This document shows, one piece after another, positions 1 to 7,964 of a stretch of 64,000 bases of DNA; the stretch's first letter is position 1, and each line of letters opens with the position of its first letter. The DNA is taken from the NCBI RefSeq assembly GCF_016907755.1, contig NZ_JAFBCN010000001.1:682001-746000 (forward strand), given 5' to 3'. This DNA comes from Cellulosimicrobium cellulans. GTDB taxonomy: Bacteria > Actinomycetota > Actinomycetes > Actinomycetales > Cellulomonadaceae. Both the position numbers and the translations under genes were made by a program. The notes under the pieces were generated by a model. It saw nothing but the letters and a program-made list of their open reading frames with translations. It was not told where the DNA came from and did not search any database.

Positions 1-978
1 GGCGAGGGCGACGCGGAGGGGGAGACGACCGAGGTCTTCTCCGTCGACCCGGTGGACGGTACCCCGCTGAGCACGACCCTCCGGCCGGACATGCAGGTCG
101 CGGCCGAGGCGGTGCTGGCCGGGCAGGGGCCGAGCGCGATCGTCGCGATCCAGCCCTCGACGGGTGCGGTGCTGGCCGCGGCGAGCTCGACGGCAGGCGA
201 GGGGCTCTCGACCGCGACGACCGGACAGTACGCGCCGGGCTCGACGTTCAAGGTCGCGACGACGCTCGCGATGCTGCGCGCGGGGCTCACGCCCGACACG
301 ACCGTCGCGTGCCCGCCCACGATCTCCGTGGACGGTCGCGAGTTCCAGAACGTCCCGGGCTACCCGACGGCGGCCCTGGGCGACGTGCCGCTGCGCACCG
401 CGTTCGCCAACTCGTGCAACACCGCGATGATCGGGCAGCGGGACACGGTGACGCAGCAGGCGCTGCACGACGCCGCGGCGTCGCTCGGGCTCGGCGTCGA
501 GTCCGAGCTGGGCACGCCCGCGTTCTTCGGCGACGTCCCGACCGACTCGCAGGGCACCGAGCACGCGGCGTCGATGATCGGGCAGGGCAAGGTCCAGGCG
601 TCGCCGCTCGCGATGGCGACGGTCGCGGCGAGCGTCGCCGCCGGGCACACCGTGTCGCCCGTCCTGGTCCACCCGGCCGTGCAGACCGTCGCCGACGAGG
701 AGCCGGCGGGTACCCTCACCGAGGAGGAGGCGACGACGCTGCGCGGCCTCATGCGCGCCGTCGTCACCGAGGGCTCCGCGTCCATCCTCCAGGACCTCCC
801 GGGCGAGCCGGGCGCCAAGACGGGCACCGCGCAGTACGGCGACGGCAGCCAGTCGCACGCCTGGATGATCGCGACCCAGGGCGACCTCGCGGTCGCCGTG
901 TTCGTCGAGACGGGCGACGGTGGCGCCGTCACCGCAGGTCCGCTCCTGCACGCGTTCCTGGACGCGCCCAACGCCTGA
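1..978 (+). CDS. Penicillin-binding protein, transpeptidase domain (5' end outside window)
   Basis: The window opens inside this gene; 325 residues up to the stop are visible. It is the D,D-transpeptidase part of a class B type penicillin-binding protein, which cross-links peptidoglycan outside the membrane. The three active-site signatures appear in order: STFK at visible residues 81-84 (acylated serine), SCN at 138-140 and KTG at 273-275. The visible part starts shortly before the transpeptidase domain, so the membrane anchor and N-terminal domain must lie upstream of the window. The enzyme class is firm from the three motifs; the exact PBP subclass cannot be told from this half. A perfect hairpin follows the stop. 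Confidence 0.93.
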   Translation, partial: GEGDAEGETTEVFSVDPVDGTPLSTTLRPDMQVAAEAVLAGQGPSAIVAIQPSTGAVLAAASSTAGEGLSTATTGQYAPGSTFKVATTLAMLRAGLTPDTTVACPPTISVDGREFQNVPGYPTAALGDVPLRTAFANSCNTAMIGQRDTVTQQALHDAAASLGLGVESELGTPAFFGDVPTDSQGTEHAASMIGQGKVQASPLAMATVAASVAAGHTVSPVLVHPAVQTVADEEPAGTLTEEEATTLRGLMRAVVTEGSASILQDLPGEPGAKTGTAQYGDGSQSHAWMIATQGDLAVAVFVETGDGGAVTAGPLLHAFLDAPNA

Positions 979-992
979 TCTCGCGAGAGAGC

Positions 993-1033
993 GACGCCCG
1001 GCCCCGGACCCCGGAAGATCGGTGCCGGGCGTC
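993..1033 (+). terminator. Hairpin after the PBP gene
   Basis: A 10-bp perfect stem (993-1002 with 1024-1033) lies 15 bases beyond the PBP stop, with a 21-base loop and a short T-containing tail. A separate 10-base palindrome, TCTCGCGAGA, sits just before it at 979-988. It probably ends the PBP transcript. Confidence 0.6.
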
Positions 1034-1180
1034 ATTGTCTCGGCGGCGGATCGCCATCTCGCGAGGCACGGGGAATAGGGTCCGCGGTCGGGTCGTTGCG
1101 TACTAGCAGGTATGATCGGTTGCCGCGGGCGTCCGTCTGCCCGCTTTCCAGCGAGAACCCACCGTTCCGGGAGAACCTTC

Positions 1181-1264
1181 GTGTTCGTCAGCGTGCCTGC
1201 CTGGCAGCTCACCCAGCGCCGCGACGTCGACCTCCGTCGAGTCGCCAGCGCGCTGTGTCGCTGA
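1181..1264 (+). CDS. Cysteine-type leader peptide, 27 aa
   Basis: A tiny GTG-start frame with a GGGAG ribosome-binding site about 7 bases upstream. The product ends RRDVDLRRVASALCR followed by stop. This matches the actinobacterial leader peptide family (RRHVDL...RVSSALCR, ending Cys-Arg) found ahead of sulfur and cysteine uptake or biosynthesis genes. The Cys codon is second from last, where ribosome stalling on low charged tRNA-Cys could report cysteine supply. The next gene, 236 bases downstream, is a TcyP-like symporter, which fits a cystine role. Hairpins lie between the two. The family match is from memory of its motif; regulation here is inferred. Confidence 0.75.
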   Translation: MFVSVPAWQLTQRRDVDLRRVASALCR

Positions 1265-1316
1265 CCCCCCGTCGCCGCTGACGCCCCTCCGCCTCCGCAC
1301 ACCCGTCAGGACCCCG

Positions 1317-1394
1317 GGTCGCCTCGCGACCTGAGTCGCTGACGTGCGTGGCGCGTCCCGCACCGTCAGAGCTCCAGGTCGCCCGACGACCTGG
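1317..1394 (+). promoter_or_regulatory. Leader region hairpins, possible cysteine attenuator
   Basis: Between the leader peptide and the symporter are two hairpins: a 5-bp stem (1317-1321 with 1327-1331) and an 8-bp perfect stem (1374-1381 with 1387-1394, loop of 5). Their place between a Cys-ending leader peptide and the start at 1500 suggests alternative folding controlled by translation of the leader. No T-run follows either stem, so control at translation initiation is as likely as transcription termination. Confidence 0.4.
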
Positions 1395-1499
1395 CGTCCT
1401 GCCCCGGGTCGCGCTGCTGCCGGCGCCCCGCGACGACGTCCCGAGCCCCTCTCCCGAGAGCGGGCGCTCGTGCGCCCGCGTCACCCCGAAAGGTCCCCT

Positions 1500-2990
1500 G
1501 TGTCCTCGACCCCCTCGTCGGCCGTCTCGAAGGCCGACCCGCAGCAGGCGAGCCAGGCCCCGGCCTCGGCGCCCGCGAAGAAGAAGCGCCGGTTCCCCTC
1601 GTTCAGCGTCCAGATCCTGCTGGGCCTCGCGGTCGGCGTCGGCCTCGGTGCCCTCGCCCTCGCCATGGGCCCGCAGGACGCGGCCGGCGAGGTCCCCAAC
1701 GGCCTGACCACGACGCTCGACACCATCGGCTCGTCGTTCGTCACGCTGCTCAAGGCCGTCGTGCCGCCGCTCATCTTCACCGCGATCGTCGCGTCGATCG
1801 CAAACCTGCGCACCGTCACCAACGCCGCGCGCCTCGCGGGCCAGACGCTCCTGTGGTTCGCGATCACCGCGGCGATCTCCGTGGCCGTCGGCATCGGCCT
1901 GGGCCTGCTGTTCCAGCCGGGCAACCGCGCGTCGGTCTCGCTCGACGCCGCGTCCGAGCCGGGACGCACCGGCACGTGGCTCGACTTCCTCAACGGCCTC
2001 ATCCCGGGCAACGTCCTGGGCCTCGGCGCCAGCACGCAGGTCGAGGTGACCGACGGCGGCGCGAGCGCCAGCACGTCGGTGAACTTCAACGTCCTGCAGA
2101 TCCTCGTCGTCGCGCTCGTCATCGGCATCGCGGCGCTCAAGTCGGGCAAGAAGGCGGACCCGTTCCTCGCGTTCAACCGCTCCGCGCTCGCGATCGTGCA
2201 GAAGGTGCTGTGGTGGATCATCCGCCTCGCGCCGATCGGTACCGCCGGCCTCATCGGCTACGCCATCGCGGCGTACGGCTGGACGTCGCTCGCGTCGCTC
2301 GCGTGGTTCGCCGTCGCGATCTACGTCGGCCTCGCGGTCGTGCTGTTCGTCGTCTACCCGATCCTGCTGCGCACCAACGGCCTGAAGATCTCGAGCTATT
2401 TCAAGGGCGCCTGGCCCGCGATCCAGCTCGCGTTCGTCTCGCGCTCCTCGATCGGCACGCTGCCCGTGACGCAGCGCGTCACCGAGCGCAACCTCGGCGT
2501 CCCGAGCGAGTACGCGTCGTTCGCCGTGCCGCTGGCCGCGACCACCAAGATGGACGGTTGCGCCTCGATCTACCCGGCCATCTCGGCGATCTTCGTCGCG
2601 CAGATCTTCGGCATCGACCTGTCGATCACCGACTACCTGCTCATCGCGTTCGTGTCCGTCGTCGGCTCCGCCGCGACCGCGGGCCTCACCGGCGCGATCG
2701 TCATGCTGACCCTCACGCTCTCGACCGTGGGCCTGCCGCTCGCGGGCGTGGGTCTGCTGCTGGCGATCGACCCGATCCTCGACATGGGCCGCACCGCGGT
2801 CAACGTCGCGGGCCAGGCGCTCGTCCCGACGATCGTCGCCAAGCGCGAGGGCATCCTCGACCTCGAGCAGTACGAGGCCGCCACGGCCGAGGACCCCTTC
2901 GTGGACGAGGACGACGCGCCCGAGGCGCCGGCCGAGACCGCGGAGGCCACGCCGTCGGGCACCAAGGAGCCCGTGGGCGCCTCCGCCTGA
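1500..2990 (+). CDS. Cation:dicarboxylate/amino acid symporter, TcyP-like (probable L-cystine importer)
   Basis: A 496-residue member of the dicarboxylate/amino acid:cation symporter family, an integral membrane protein with 8 or more hydrophobic segments. The family's re-entrant loop reads SRSSIGTLP, the later loop DGCASIYPA, and the last helix DMGRTAVNVAG. The SRSSxG and GCAxIYPA forms resemble the cystine importer TcyP more than GltP/DctA (SSSATLP, MDGTA). GTG at 1500 was chosen because GAAAGG precedes it and the hydrophobic core begins about 30 residues in; longer in-frame extensions would run through the leader region. The last 40 residues are acidic and disordered. Substrate is inferred from the loops and the Cys leader peptide; a dicarboxylate or glutamate substrate remains possible. 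Confidence 0.82.
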   Translation: MSSTPSSAVSKADPQQASQAPASAPAKKKRRFPSFSVQILLGLAVGVGLGALALAMGPQDAAGEVPNGLTTTLDTIGSSFVTLLKAVVPPLIFTAIVASIANLRTVTNAARLAGQTLLWFAITAAISVAVGIGLGLLFQPGNRASVSLDAASEPGRTGTWLDFLNGLIPGNVLGLGASTQVEVTDGGASASTSVNFNVLQILVVALVIGIAALKSGKKADPFLAFNRSALAIVQKVLWWIIRLAPIGTAGLIGYAIAAYGWTSLASLAWFAVAIYVGLAVVLFVVYPILLRTNGLKISSYFKGAWPAIQLAFVSRSSIGTLPVTQRVTERNLGVPSEYASFAVPLAATTKMDGCASIYPAISAIFVAQIFGIDLSITDYLLIAFVSVVGSAATAGLTGAIVMLTLTLSTVGLPLAGVGLLLAIDPILDMGRTAVNVAGQALVPTIVAKREGILDLEQYEAATAEDPFVDEDDAPEAPAETAEATPSGTKEPVGASA

Positions 2991-3004
2991 CGCCGACCAG
3001 GCGA

Positions 3005-3073
3005 TTCCTCGCCGTCGAGCACGACGTTGCTGCCGTTATCCGCGGGATAACGGCAGCAACGTCGTTTTCGGCG
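3005..3073. repeat. 69-bp palindromic dispersed element, copy 1 (also a strong terminator)
   Basis: It lies exactly between the convergent symporter and SHOCT genes. Its core is a 21-bp perfect stem (3021-3041 with 3045-3065) with a 3-base loop and four T's on the + strand. A second element of the same 69-bp length lies at 33305-33373 in the opposite orientation. Aligned without gaps the two match at 54 of 69 positions, including flanks outside the stem. It can act as a bidirectional terminator. Confidence 0.8.
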
Positions 3074-3382
3074 TCAGGGCTGGGGGCGACCCTCGCGCAG
3101 GACCGCGAGGCGCGAGCGGTACTCCCGCTCGTCGATCTCGCCGCGCGCGTACCGCTCGCCGAGGATCGCGACCGGGTCCGGGCCGGTGGCGCGCCAGCCG
3201 CCGGGACCGCCCGGGCCCCAGCCGCGGCGCGCGCGGCGGGCGACGAGGAAGATCACGGACGCGAACAGCAGGAACCACAGCAGGGGGAAGACGAACCACC
3301 ACGGTCCGGGCCCCCAGCCGGCGTGCGCCACGGACGCGACGGCCTCCGTGGGGACCACGGCCCCGGTGAGTGCGGTGAGCAT
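3074..3382 (-). CDS. Small membrane protein with SHOCT domain
   Basis: 102 residues. One strong membrane helix is seen at about residues 28-49 (PWWFVFPLLWFLLFASVIFL), followed by a basic stretch. The C-terminal SHOCT motif reads DPVAILGERYARGEIDEREY. SHOCT is a short C-terminal oligomerisation-like domain common in small membrane proteins; no reaction is known. The ATG at 3382 has GGAGG six bases upstream, so it is preferred to the in-frame start at 3430. It ends against the palindromic element shared with the convergent symporter gene. The next gene upstream on this strand is the response regulator, 134 bases before this start. Confidence 0.8.
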   Translation of the reverse strand: MLTALTGAVVPTEAVASVAHAGWGPGPWWFVFPLLWFLLFASVIFLVARRARRGWGPGGPGGWRATGPDPVAILGERYARGEIDEREYRSRLAVLREGRPQP

Positions 3383-3515
3383 GACGACCTCCGGTGTCGG
3401 TGCGCCCCGCCGGTCGGCGGGGGCGGCCACGATCCGGCCGCACCTCCAGGCTTCCCGGTGCCCGACGCCGCGTCGTCCCCCGTGCGTGCCGACCTCGCTC
3501 GTCCCGTGGTGCCGG

Positions 3516-4181
3516 TCAGCCCGCCCAGCCCGGGCGCACGAGCCCGGACTCGTAGGCCGCGACGACGAGCTGCGCGCGGTCGCGCGCGCCCACCTTGGCC
3601 ATGACGCGCGACACGTGCGTCTTCACCGTCGACTCCGACAGGTAGAGCGTCCCCGCGATCTCGTCGTTCGAGAGCCCGCCCGCGACCTCGACGAGCACCT
3701 CGCGCTCGCGCGGCGTGAGCTCCGTGAGACCGGGGACCGGCCCGACGGCGCGCGTCGCGTCCGCGACCCGGGACAGCAGGCGCCGGGTCACCGTGGGCGA
3801 GAGCAGGGCGTCGCCGCGCGCCGCGACCCGCACCGCCCGGACGAGGTCGACGGGCTCGGTGTCCTTGACGAGGAACCCGCTCGCGCCGCCGCGGATCGCG
3901 TCCGTCACGTACTCGTCGAGCTCGAACGTGGTGACCACCACGACGTGCACGTGCGCCGCCGCGCGGTCGGCGACGATCCGCCGGGTCGCCTCGAGCCCGT
4001 CGAGCCCGGGCATCCGGATGTCCATGAGCACGACGTCGGGCAGGTGCTCCAGCGCGAGCCGGACGGCGTCGTCCCCGGTCGCGGCCTCGGCGACGACGCG
4101 CATGTCGTCCTCGGAGTCGATGAGCGCGCGGAACCCGCCGCGCACGAGCGCCTGGTCGTCGGCCAGCACGACGTCGATCAT
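3516..4181 (-). CDS. LuxR/NarL-family response regulator
   Basis: 221 residues. The receiver domain has the acidic pair DD at 8-9 and the phosphoacceptor aspartate at about residue 54 (VVLMDIRMPGLDG). The C-terminal LuxR helix-turn-helix reads LTPREREVLVEVAGGLSNDE then LSESTVKTHVSRVMAKV. It binds DNA and is activated by the adjacent histidine kinase, whose stop codon overlaps this start as TCAT on the + strand (ATGA on the coding strand), showing translational coupling. It belongs to the DesR/LiaR-like group by architecture. The target genes are not evident from the sequence. Confidence 0.93.
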   Translation of the reverse strand: MIDVVLADDQALVRGGFRALIDSEDDMRVVAEAATGDDAVRLALEHLPDVVLMDIRMPGLDGLEATRRIVADRAAAHVHVVVVTTFELDEYVTDAIRGGASGFLVKDTEPVDLVRAVRVAARGDALLSPTVTRRLLSRVADATRAVGPVPGLTELTPREREVLVEVAGGLSNDEIAGTLYLSESTVKTHVSRVMAKVGARDRAQLVVAAYESGLVRPGWAG

Positions 4182-5515
4182 GGTGCCTCCTCGTGCCGCG
4201 GCGGTTCCTCGTCGGACCGTCCGGTGGTGCTCGGCCGGGGCGTGGTGCCCGGCCAGGGAAAGACTGCCCGCACCCGGAAGCCGCGTCCAGCGGTGTCCTT
4301 CTCCGGTCCGTGGGTCGGCCTGGCCGCCGACCCCGTCGTGAGCGTCCCGCCGACGCTCTCCACGCGCTCGCGCATGCCGCGCAGGCCGTAGCCGGGCTCG
4401 GGGTCCGACGGCGTGCCCGGGCCGTCGTCGGTGACCGTCACCGTCACGTGGCGCGCGGCACGGTTCTCGTCCACCCCGGCGGCGCGGGCGTCGGACCCGG
4501 ACCCGCTGCCTGCGTCGACGACGACGCGGACGTCGACGTGCGTCGCGCCGAGCGCGTGCCGCCGCACGTTCGTCAGGGCCTCCTGCACCACGCGGTAGAC
4601 GACCCCGGCGAGGCGGTCGGGCAGTCCGGCGGTGGCGGGGTCCACGGCGAGCGCGACCGCGAGCCCGCCTCCCTCCGCCTGCCGCACGAGCCGGGGGAGC
4701 GCGGCGAGGTCCCACGTCGGGGCGAGCGGGGCGCCGGCGACGACCATGTCGTGCGCCACGACCGCGCCCCCGCGCGACTCCCCCCGGACGACGCCGAGCA
4801 CCGCGCGGACCTCGTCGAGGGCCTCCGTGCTCGTCGCGCGGATCGCGGTGAGGGCGCTGCGGGCCTGGTCCGGGTCGCGGTCGAGCAGGTGCAGCCCGAC
4901 GCCCGCCTGCACGGTGATCGCGGAGAGAGAGTGCGCGAGGACGTCGTGGACCTCGCGCGCGATGCGCAGCCTCTCGTCCGCGACGGCCGTGCGCTCCCGC
5001 TCGGCGCGCGCCACCTGCTCGGCCCCGCGCGCGGCGGCGATGCGGGCGGCCCGGTCGCGGATCCCGCCCGCGACGAGCAGCACGACGACGGTCCAGGCCG
5101 CCCCGCCGAGGAGCGTCGCCCGCGGCGGGGCGTCGGGACGCAGCGCGGCGGCCCCCACGACGGCCCCCGCGAGCAGCACGGCACCGCCCCACGCCACGCG
5201 GCGCCCGCGCTCCGCGGGACCGCTGAGGAGCACCCCCACGAGCACACCGACGGGCCCCGCGAGCACCGGTCCCCACGCGTACCCGGCGACGAGGAAGGTC
5301 CCGGCGGCCGCGACCGACACCGTGACGGCGACGACAGGGCGCGGCACGAGGAGCACGAGCGCGAGCGGCGACACGAGGAGCAGGGCGACGGCGGTGAGGT
5401 CGAGCGGTCGCGCGCCGGGCTGACCGTGCGTCGCGCCCGCCGACCCGAGGACCGAGACCACCGCGAGCACCACGGCGAGGAACGCCCGGGGGCGGCGACG
5501 GTCGAGCGGGCCCAT
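4178..5515 (-). CDS. Two-component sensor histidine kinase, DesK/NarX type
   Basis: 445 residues. The N-terminal third carries about five hydrophobic segments (roughly residues 10-150) with no large outside domain, so it probably senses the membrane or a signal inside it. The dimerisation domain of the HisKA_3 class reads REVHDVLAHSLSAI with the phosphorylated histidine at about 190. The C-terminal ATP-binding domain has VQEALTNVRRHA and DDGPGTPSDPEPGYGLRGM. It phosphorylates the response regulator encoded immediately downstream with a 4-base overlap. The start at 5515 is chosen because it directly precedes the first membrane segment; upstream in-frame residues look non-coding. Confidence 0.9.
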   Translation of the reverse strand: MGPLDRRRPRAFLAVVLAVVSVLGSAGATHGQPGARPLDLTAVALLLVSPLALVLLVPRPVVAVTVSVAAAGTFLVAGYAWGPVLAGPVGVLVGVLLSGPAERGRRVAWGGAVLLAGAVVGAAALRPDAPPRATLLGGAAWTVVVLLVAGGIRDRAARIAAARGAEQVARAERERTAVADERLRIAREVHDVLAHSLSAITVQAGVGLHLLDRDPDQARSALTAIRATSTEALDEVRAVLGVVRGESRGGAVVAHDMVVAGAPLAPTWDLAALPRLVRQAEGGGLAVALAVDPATAGLPDRLAGVVYRVVQEALTNVRRHALGATHVDVRVVVDAGSGSGSDARAAGVDENRAARHVTVTVTDDGPGTPSDPEPGYGLRGMRERVESVGGTLTTGSAARPTHGPEKDTAGRGFRVRAVFPWPGTTPRPSTTGRSDEEPPRHEEAP

Positions 5516-5750
5516 GCGTCGCACGCTACGCCGCGCGCGACAGGACCGCGTCCGCCCGGGGTGCCGGGCGCCGTCGTCCCCGGGTGCCGTGCGCCGGCGA
5601 ACCCGCACCCTCGAGCGGTCCGGTCCTCCCGAGGTGGCGCAGGCGAAGCCCCCGCCGGTGACGGTCGAGGGAGACCCTCGGAACGGCCCGGACCTGCACG
5701 GTTCCCGCGCGCAGGGCGCACCGGACGTGCAGGAGGATGCGTCAGGATCC

Positions 5751-6116
5751 ATGACCGTGGACACCGACCAGGGCCCGATCGCTCCTCGCACGGCCGACGA
5801 GTTCCGAGCGCACCGTCGCCGCGTGATCGCGGGCTGGGTCGTCGGCTTGGTCGCGCTCGTCCTCGTCGCCCTGCCCGCCGCGGTGGCGCTCCTGCTCGGA
5901 CTGGACGCGAGCAGCGACCAGTGCGTCGATCCGCCGACCTTCGACGCGCCCGCGTGCAAGAACGCCCCGAGAGCGTTCGCCGTCCTGGTGACCCTGCTCG
6001 CGCTGCCTCCGCTCCTCGGAGTCCTCACCGCGCGGCCGCGGCGCACGATGCGCACCGTCGCGGCGATCGGGACGGTGGCGATCCTCGCCTACGCGATCCT
6101 GCTGCTCGCGCTCTGA
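5751..6116 (+). CDS. Small membrane protein of unknown function
   Basis: 121 residues from ATG 5751. Three hydrophobic helices are visible, at about residues 25-50, 66-86 and 97-121. A loop between the first two carries two cysteines (DQCVDPPTFDAPACKN) that could form a disulfide on the outside. I do not recognise the family. The start is uncertain: an in-frame GTG at 5727 is an alternative, and a purine-rich GGAGG lies at 5732-5736. The gene sits alone between the divergent kinase gene and a VanZ gene. Confidence 0.6.
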   Translation: MTVDTDQGPIAPRTADEFRAHRRRVIAGWVVGLVALVLVALPAAVALLLGLDASSDQCVDPPTFDAPACKNAPRAFAVLVTLLALPPLLGVLTARPRRTMRTVAAIGTVAILAYAILLLAL

Positions 6117-6136
6117 GCGCCGGTAGCCTGCGCCCC

Positions 6137-6733
6137 ATGGCAACGCACGACCCGCACGTCGACCCCCGGCTCGTCGAGGAGCACGAGGACCGCGCGGCCG
6201 ACGGCGGCGCGCCCGCCCCGGCCCGCTCGGGCAGGACCACGGAGCGCGTCGTCCTCGGGCTCTACGTCCTGGTGCTCGTGTGGGTCGTGCTGCTCAAGAT
6301 CCACACCGGCGACTTCGGCGACCTCGTCGGCCGCCGGTCGGTCAACCTCGTCCCGCTGGGCGGCACGGCCTCCGGCGGGCTCGGTTCCCGAGAGCTTGCC
6401 GTCAACGTCCTCGCGTTCGTCCCGCTCGGCGTCCTCGTCTATCTGGCGGCCCGGCAGCGGCGCCTCGCCAGGATGCTCCTTGTCGTCGTCGGGCTGTCCG
6501 TGGCCTTCGAGATCGTCCAGTACGTCGCCGGCATCGGAGCCAGCGACGTCACCGACGTCCTCACCAACACCGCCGGAGGCCTGGTCGGCCTGGGCGTCGC
6601 CTGGCTCGCCCTGCGCCTGTTCGGCGACCGCGCCCAGCGGCCGCTCCTCGTCGCCCTCGTCGTCGTCCTCGTCGCGCTGGCCGCGGGGCTCTTCGCCTGG
6701 CTCCAGGTGACTGGCGTCCGGTTCCGGCTGTAG
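6137..6733 (+). CDS. VanZ family membrane protein
   Basis: 198 residues with four or five membrane helices. The VanZ-like core is recognisable in VNLVPLGG, ELAVNVLAFVPLGVL, SVAFEIVQYV and ASDVTDVLTNTAGGLVG, the last being the family's typical DxxTNxxG signature. VanZ in enterococci gives low-level teicoplanin resistance; most chromosomal homologs have no proven role. No ribosome-binding site precedes ATG 6137. TAGCCT ends 7 bases before it, which suggests a leaderless transcript. Confidence 0.88.
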   Translation: MATHDPHVDPRLVEEHEDRAADGGAPAPARSGRTTERVVLGLYVLVLVWVVLLKIHTGDFGDLVGRRSVNLVPLGGTASGGLGSRELAVNVLAFVPLGVLVYLAARQRRLARMLLVVVGLSVAFEIVQYVAGIGASDVTDVLTNTAGGLVGLGVAWLALRLFGDRAQRPLLVALVVVLVALAAGLFAWLQVTGVRFRL

Positions 6734-6788
6734 CGCCGCCGCGGAACGGCCGGCCGGCGGCCGGGGCGCGCGGCCGAGGCGCCGGCGT

Positions 6789-7271
6789 CTATCCGGTCGG
6801 CTCGCGCACCGCGGCGAGCACGACGGGGTCGGCGCAGCCGCGCGCGAATCCCGTGATCCGGTGGTCGACGTCGCGCCCGAGCACCCACGAGCCGACGCGC
6901 TCCGCGAGCGGGGCCAGCCAGCGGGGGCGGCACCGGAAGGAGTAGCGCCACGTCGCGCGCGTGCCGCCGGACGGGTCGGGGGCGAACCGCCACCCGCCCG
7001 CGAGGTTCTCGAAGAACCACGACCCGCGAACCATACGCATCCCGACGTTCGTCGGCGGGTTGTACGAGACGTACTCGCTCACCATGGACAGGCCGCTGCG
7101 GTGCCGGGTGAAGGTGCGCACGCCCTTCGCGGGCGCCGTGGCGCCGTCGAGGAAGTGCTGGCGCCGGATGAACGGGTCCCAGCGCAGACGGACCGCGCCG
7201 GTCGTCTGAGAGACGGCGAACGCGGTCGCGGGGTCGACGGGGACCACGAGCGAGGACTCGACGACGGGCAT
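6789..7271 (-). CDS. SRPBCC-family protein (polyketide cyclase/dehydrase-like)
   Basis: 160 residues from ATG 7271; GTG at 7304 in the same frame is an alternative. The pattern of an opening strand (VVESSLVVPVDPATAFAV), a central WDPFIRR, then repeated beta strands (GGWRFAPDPSGGTRATWRYSF) and a C-terminal helix fits the SRPBCC helix-grip fold that binds hydrophobic ligands. No catalytic residues can be named. It is a free-standing gene next to a lipoprotein gene on the same strand, with a terminator hairpin between them. Confidence 0.7.
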   Translation of the reverse strand: MPVVESSLVVPVDPATAFAVSQTTGAVRLRWDPFIRRQHFLDGATAPAKGVRTFTRHRSGLSMVSEYVSYNPPTNVGMRMVRGSWFFENLAGGWRFAPDPSGGTRATWRYSFRCRPRWLAPLAERVGSWVLGRDVDHRITGFARGCADPVVLAAVREPTG

Positions 7272-7308
7272 CCTCGGATGGTCCCACGGCGGGCCCGGAC
7301 GCACGAAC

Positions 7309-7335
7309 GGCCCGCCCCTGGGTGAGGGGCGGGCC
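7309..7335 (-). terminator. Terminator of the lipoprotein gene
   Basis: An 11-bp perfect GC stem (7309-7319 with 7325-7335) with a 5-base loop, located downstream of the lipoprotein gene on the minus strand and before the SRPBCC gene. Confidence 0.65.
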
Positions 7336-7367
7336 GCCCGGACCGCGGCGCGGGTGTCGGCGAGGGG

Positions 7368-7829
7368 TCAGGACGCGAAGGCGTACCCGGCCTCGGTGCA
7401 CTGCGCGCGGAAGGCGTCGAGGGACTCCTGCAGGTTCGACGTGTCGATCGTCTCGCCCTGCACCGCGGCCTCGAACGGGGCCTTGATCCCGTTGAGGTTC
7501 TGCTGGAGCTCGGGGTCCGCGAAGTTCTGGACCGCGACGAGGCGCTCGCGCGTGGTGTAGATCGCGGCGGCGGCGGCCTCGTCCTCGGGCGTCTCGAGCA
7601 GCGGCGTCGACTCGGTGACGAGGCGCTCGGCGGAGTACTCGCCGCCGTAGTACATGTTGCACGTGGTGGTCACAGCGACGACGGCGGGCGTCACCTCGGG
7701 GGCCGCCTCGGTCGTGGTCGTGGTCTCGGGGGTCGCCGCGTCGTCGCTCGCCGGGTCGGTCGGCGAGGCGCAGGACGCCAGCAGGAGGGCACAGGAGAGC
7801 GCCGCGGTAGCGGCAAGAAACTTACGCAT
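7368..7829 (-). CDS. Putative lipoprotein of unknown function
   Basis: 153 residues. The N-terminus is a lipoprotein signal: MRKF, a hydrophobic stretch, then the lipobox LLASC. A Thr/Glu/Pro-rich linker (about 25-50) follows, then a mainly helical domain containing two cysteines (TCNMYYGG and RAQCTEAGYAF) that could bridge. It should sit on the outer face of the cytoplasmic membrane. The family is not recognised. ATG 7829 lacks a clear ribosome-binding site, but no other start would keep the signal peptide. Confidence 0.75.
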   Translation of the reverse strand: MRKFLAATAALSCALLLASCASPTDPASDDAATPETTTTTEAAPEVTPAVVAVTTTCNMYYGGEYSAERLVTESTPLLETPEDEAAAAAIYTTRERLVAVQNFADPELQQNLNGIKAPFEAAVQGETIDTSNLQESLDAFRAQCTEAGYAFAS

Positions 7830-7964
7830 GCTAACGATTTCACACTCTCGCGCACGCGGGGCGCAACAAGATTCGCGTGTGGTACGCGCAGGAACGGCGG
7901 AATCCTGCGGTTCCCGGGGCAACCTTGTGCCCAGCGTCACAACCTTCCGGGACCGAGGTCCCGG

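Noticed and set aside
1096-1281. A 61-residue frame in the leader of the symporter
   Set aside because: It is in another frame from the recognisable Cys-type leader peptide at 1181-1264, is Arg-rich and lacks a ribosome-binding site.
5737-5754. A five-codon frame right after GGAGG before the small membrane protein
   Set aside because: The ribosome-binding site abuts the ATG with no spacing, and five codons give no recognisable leader.
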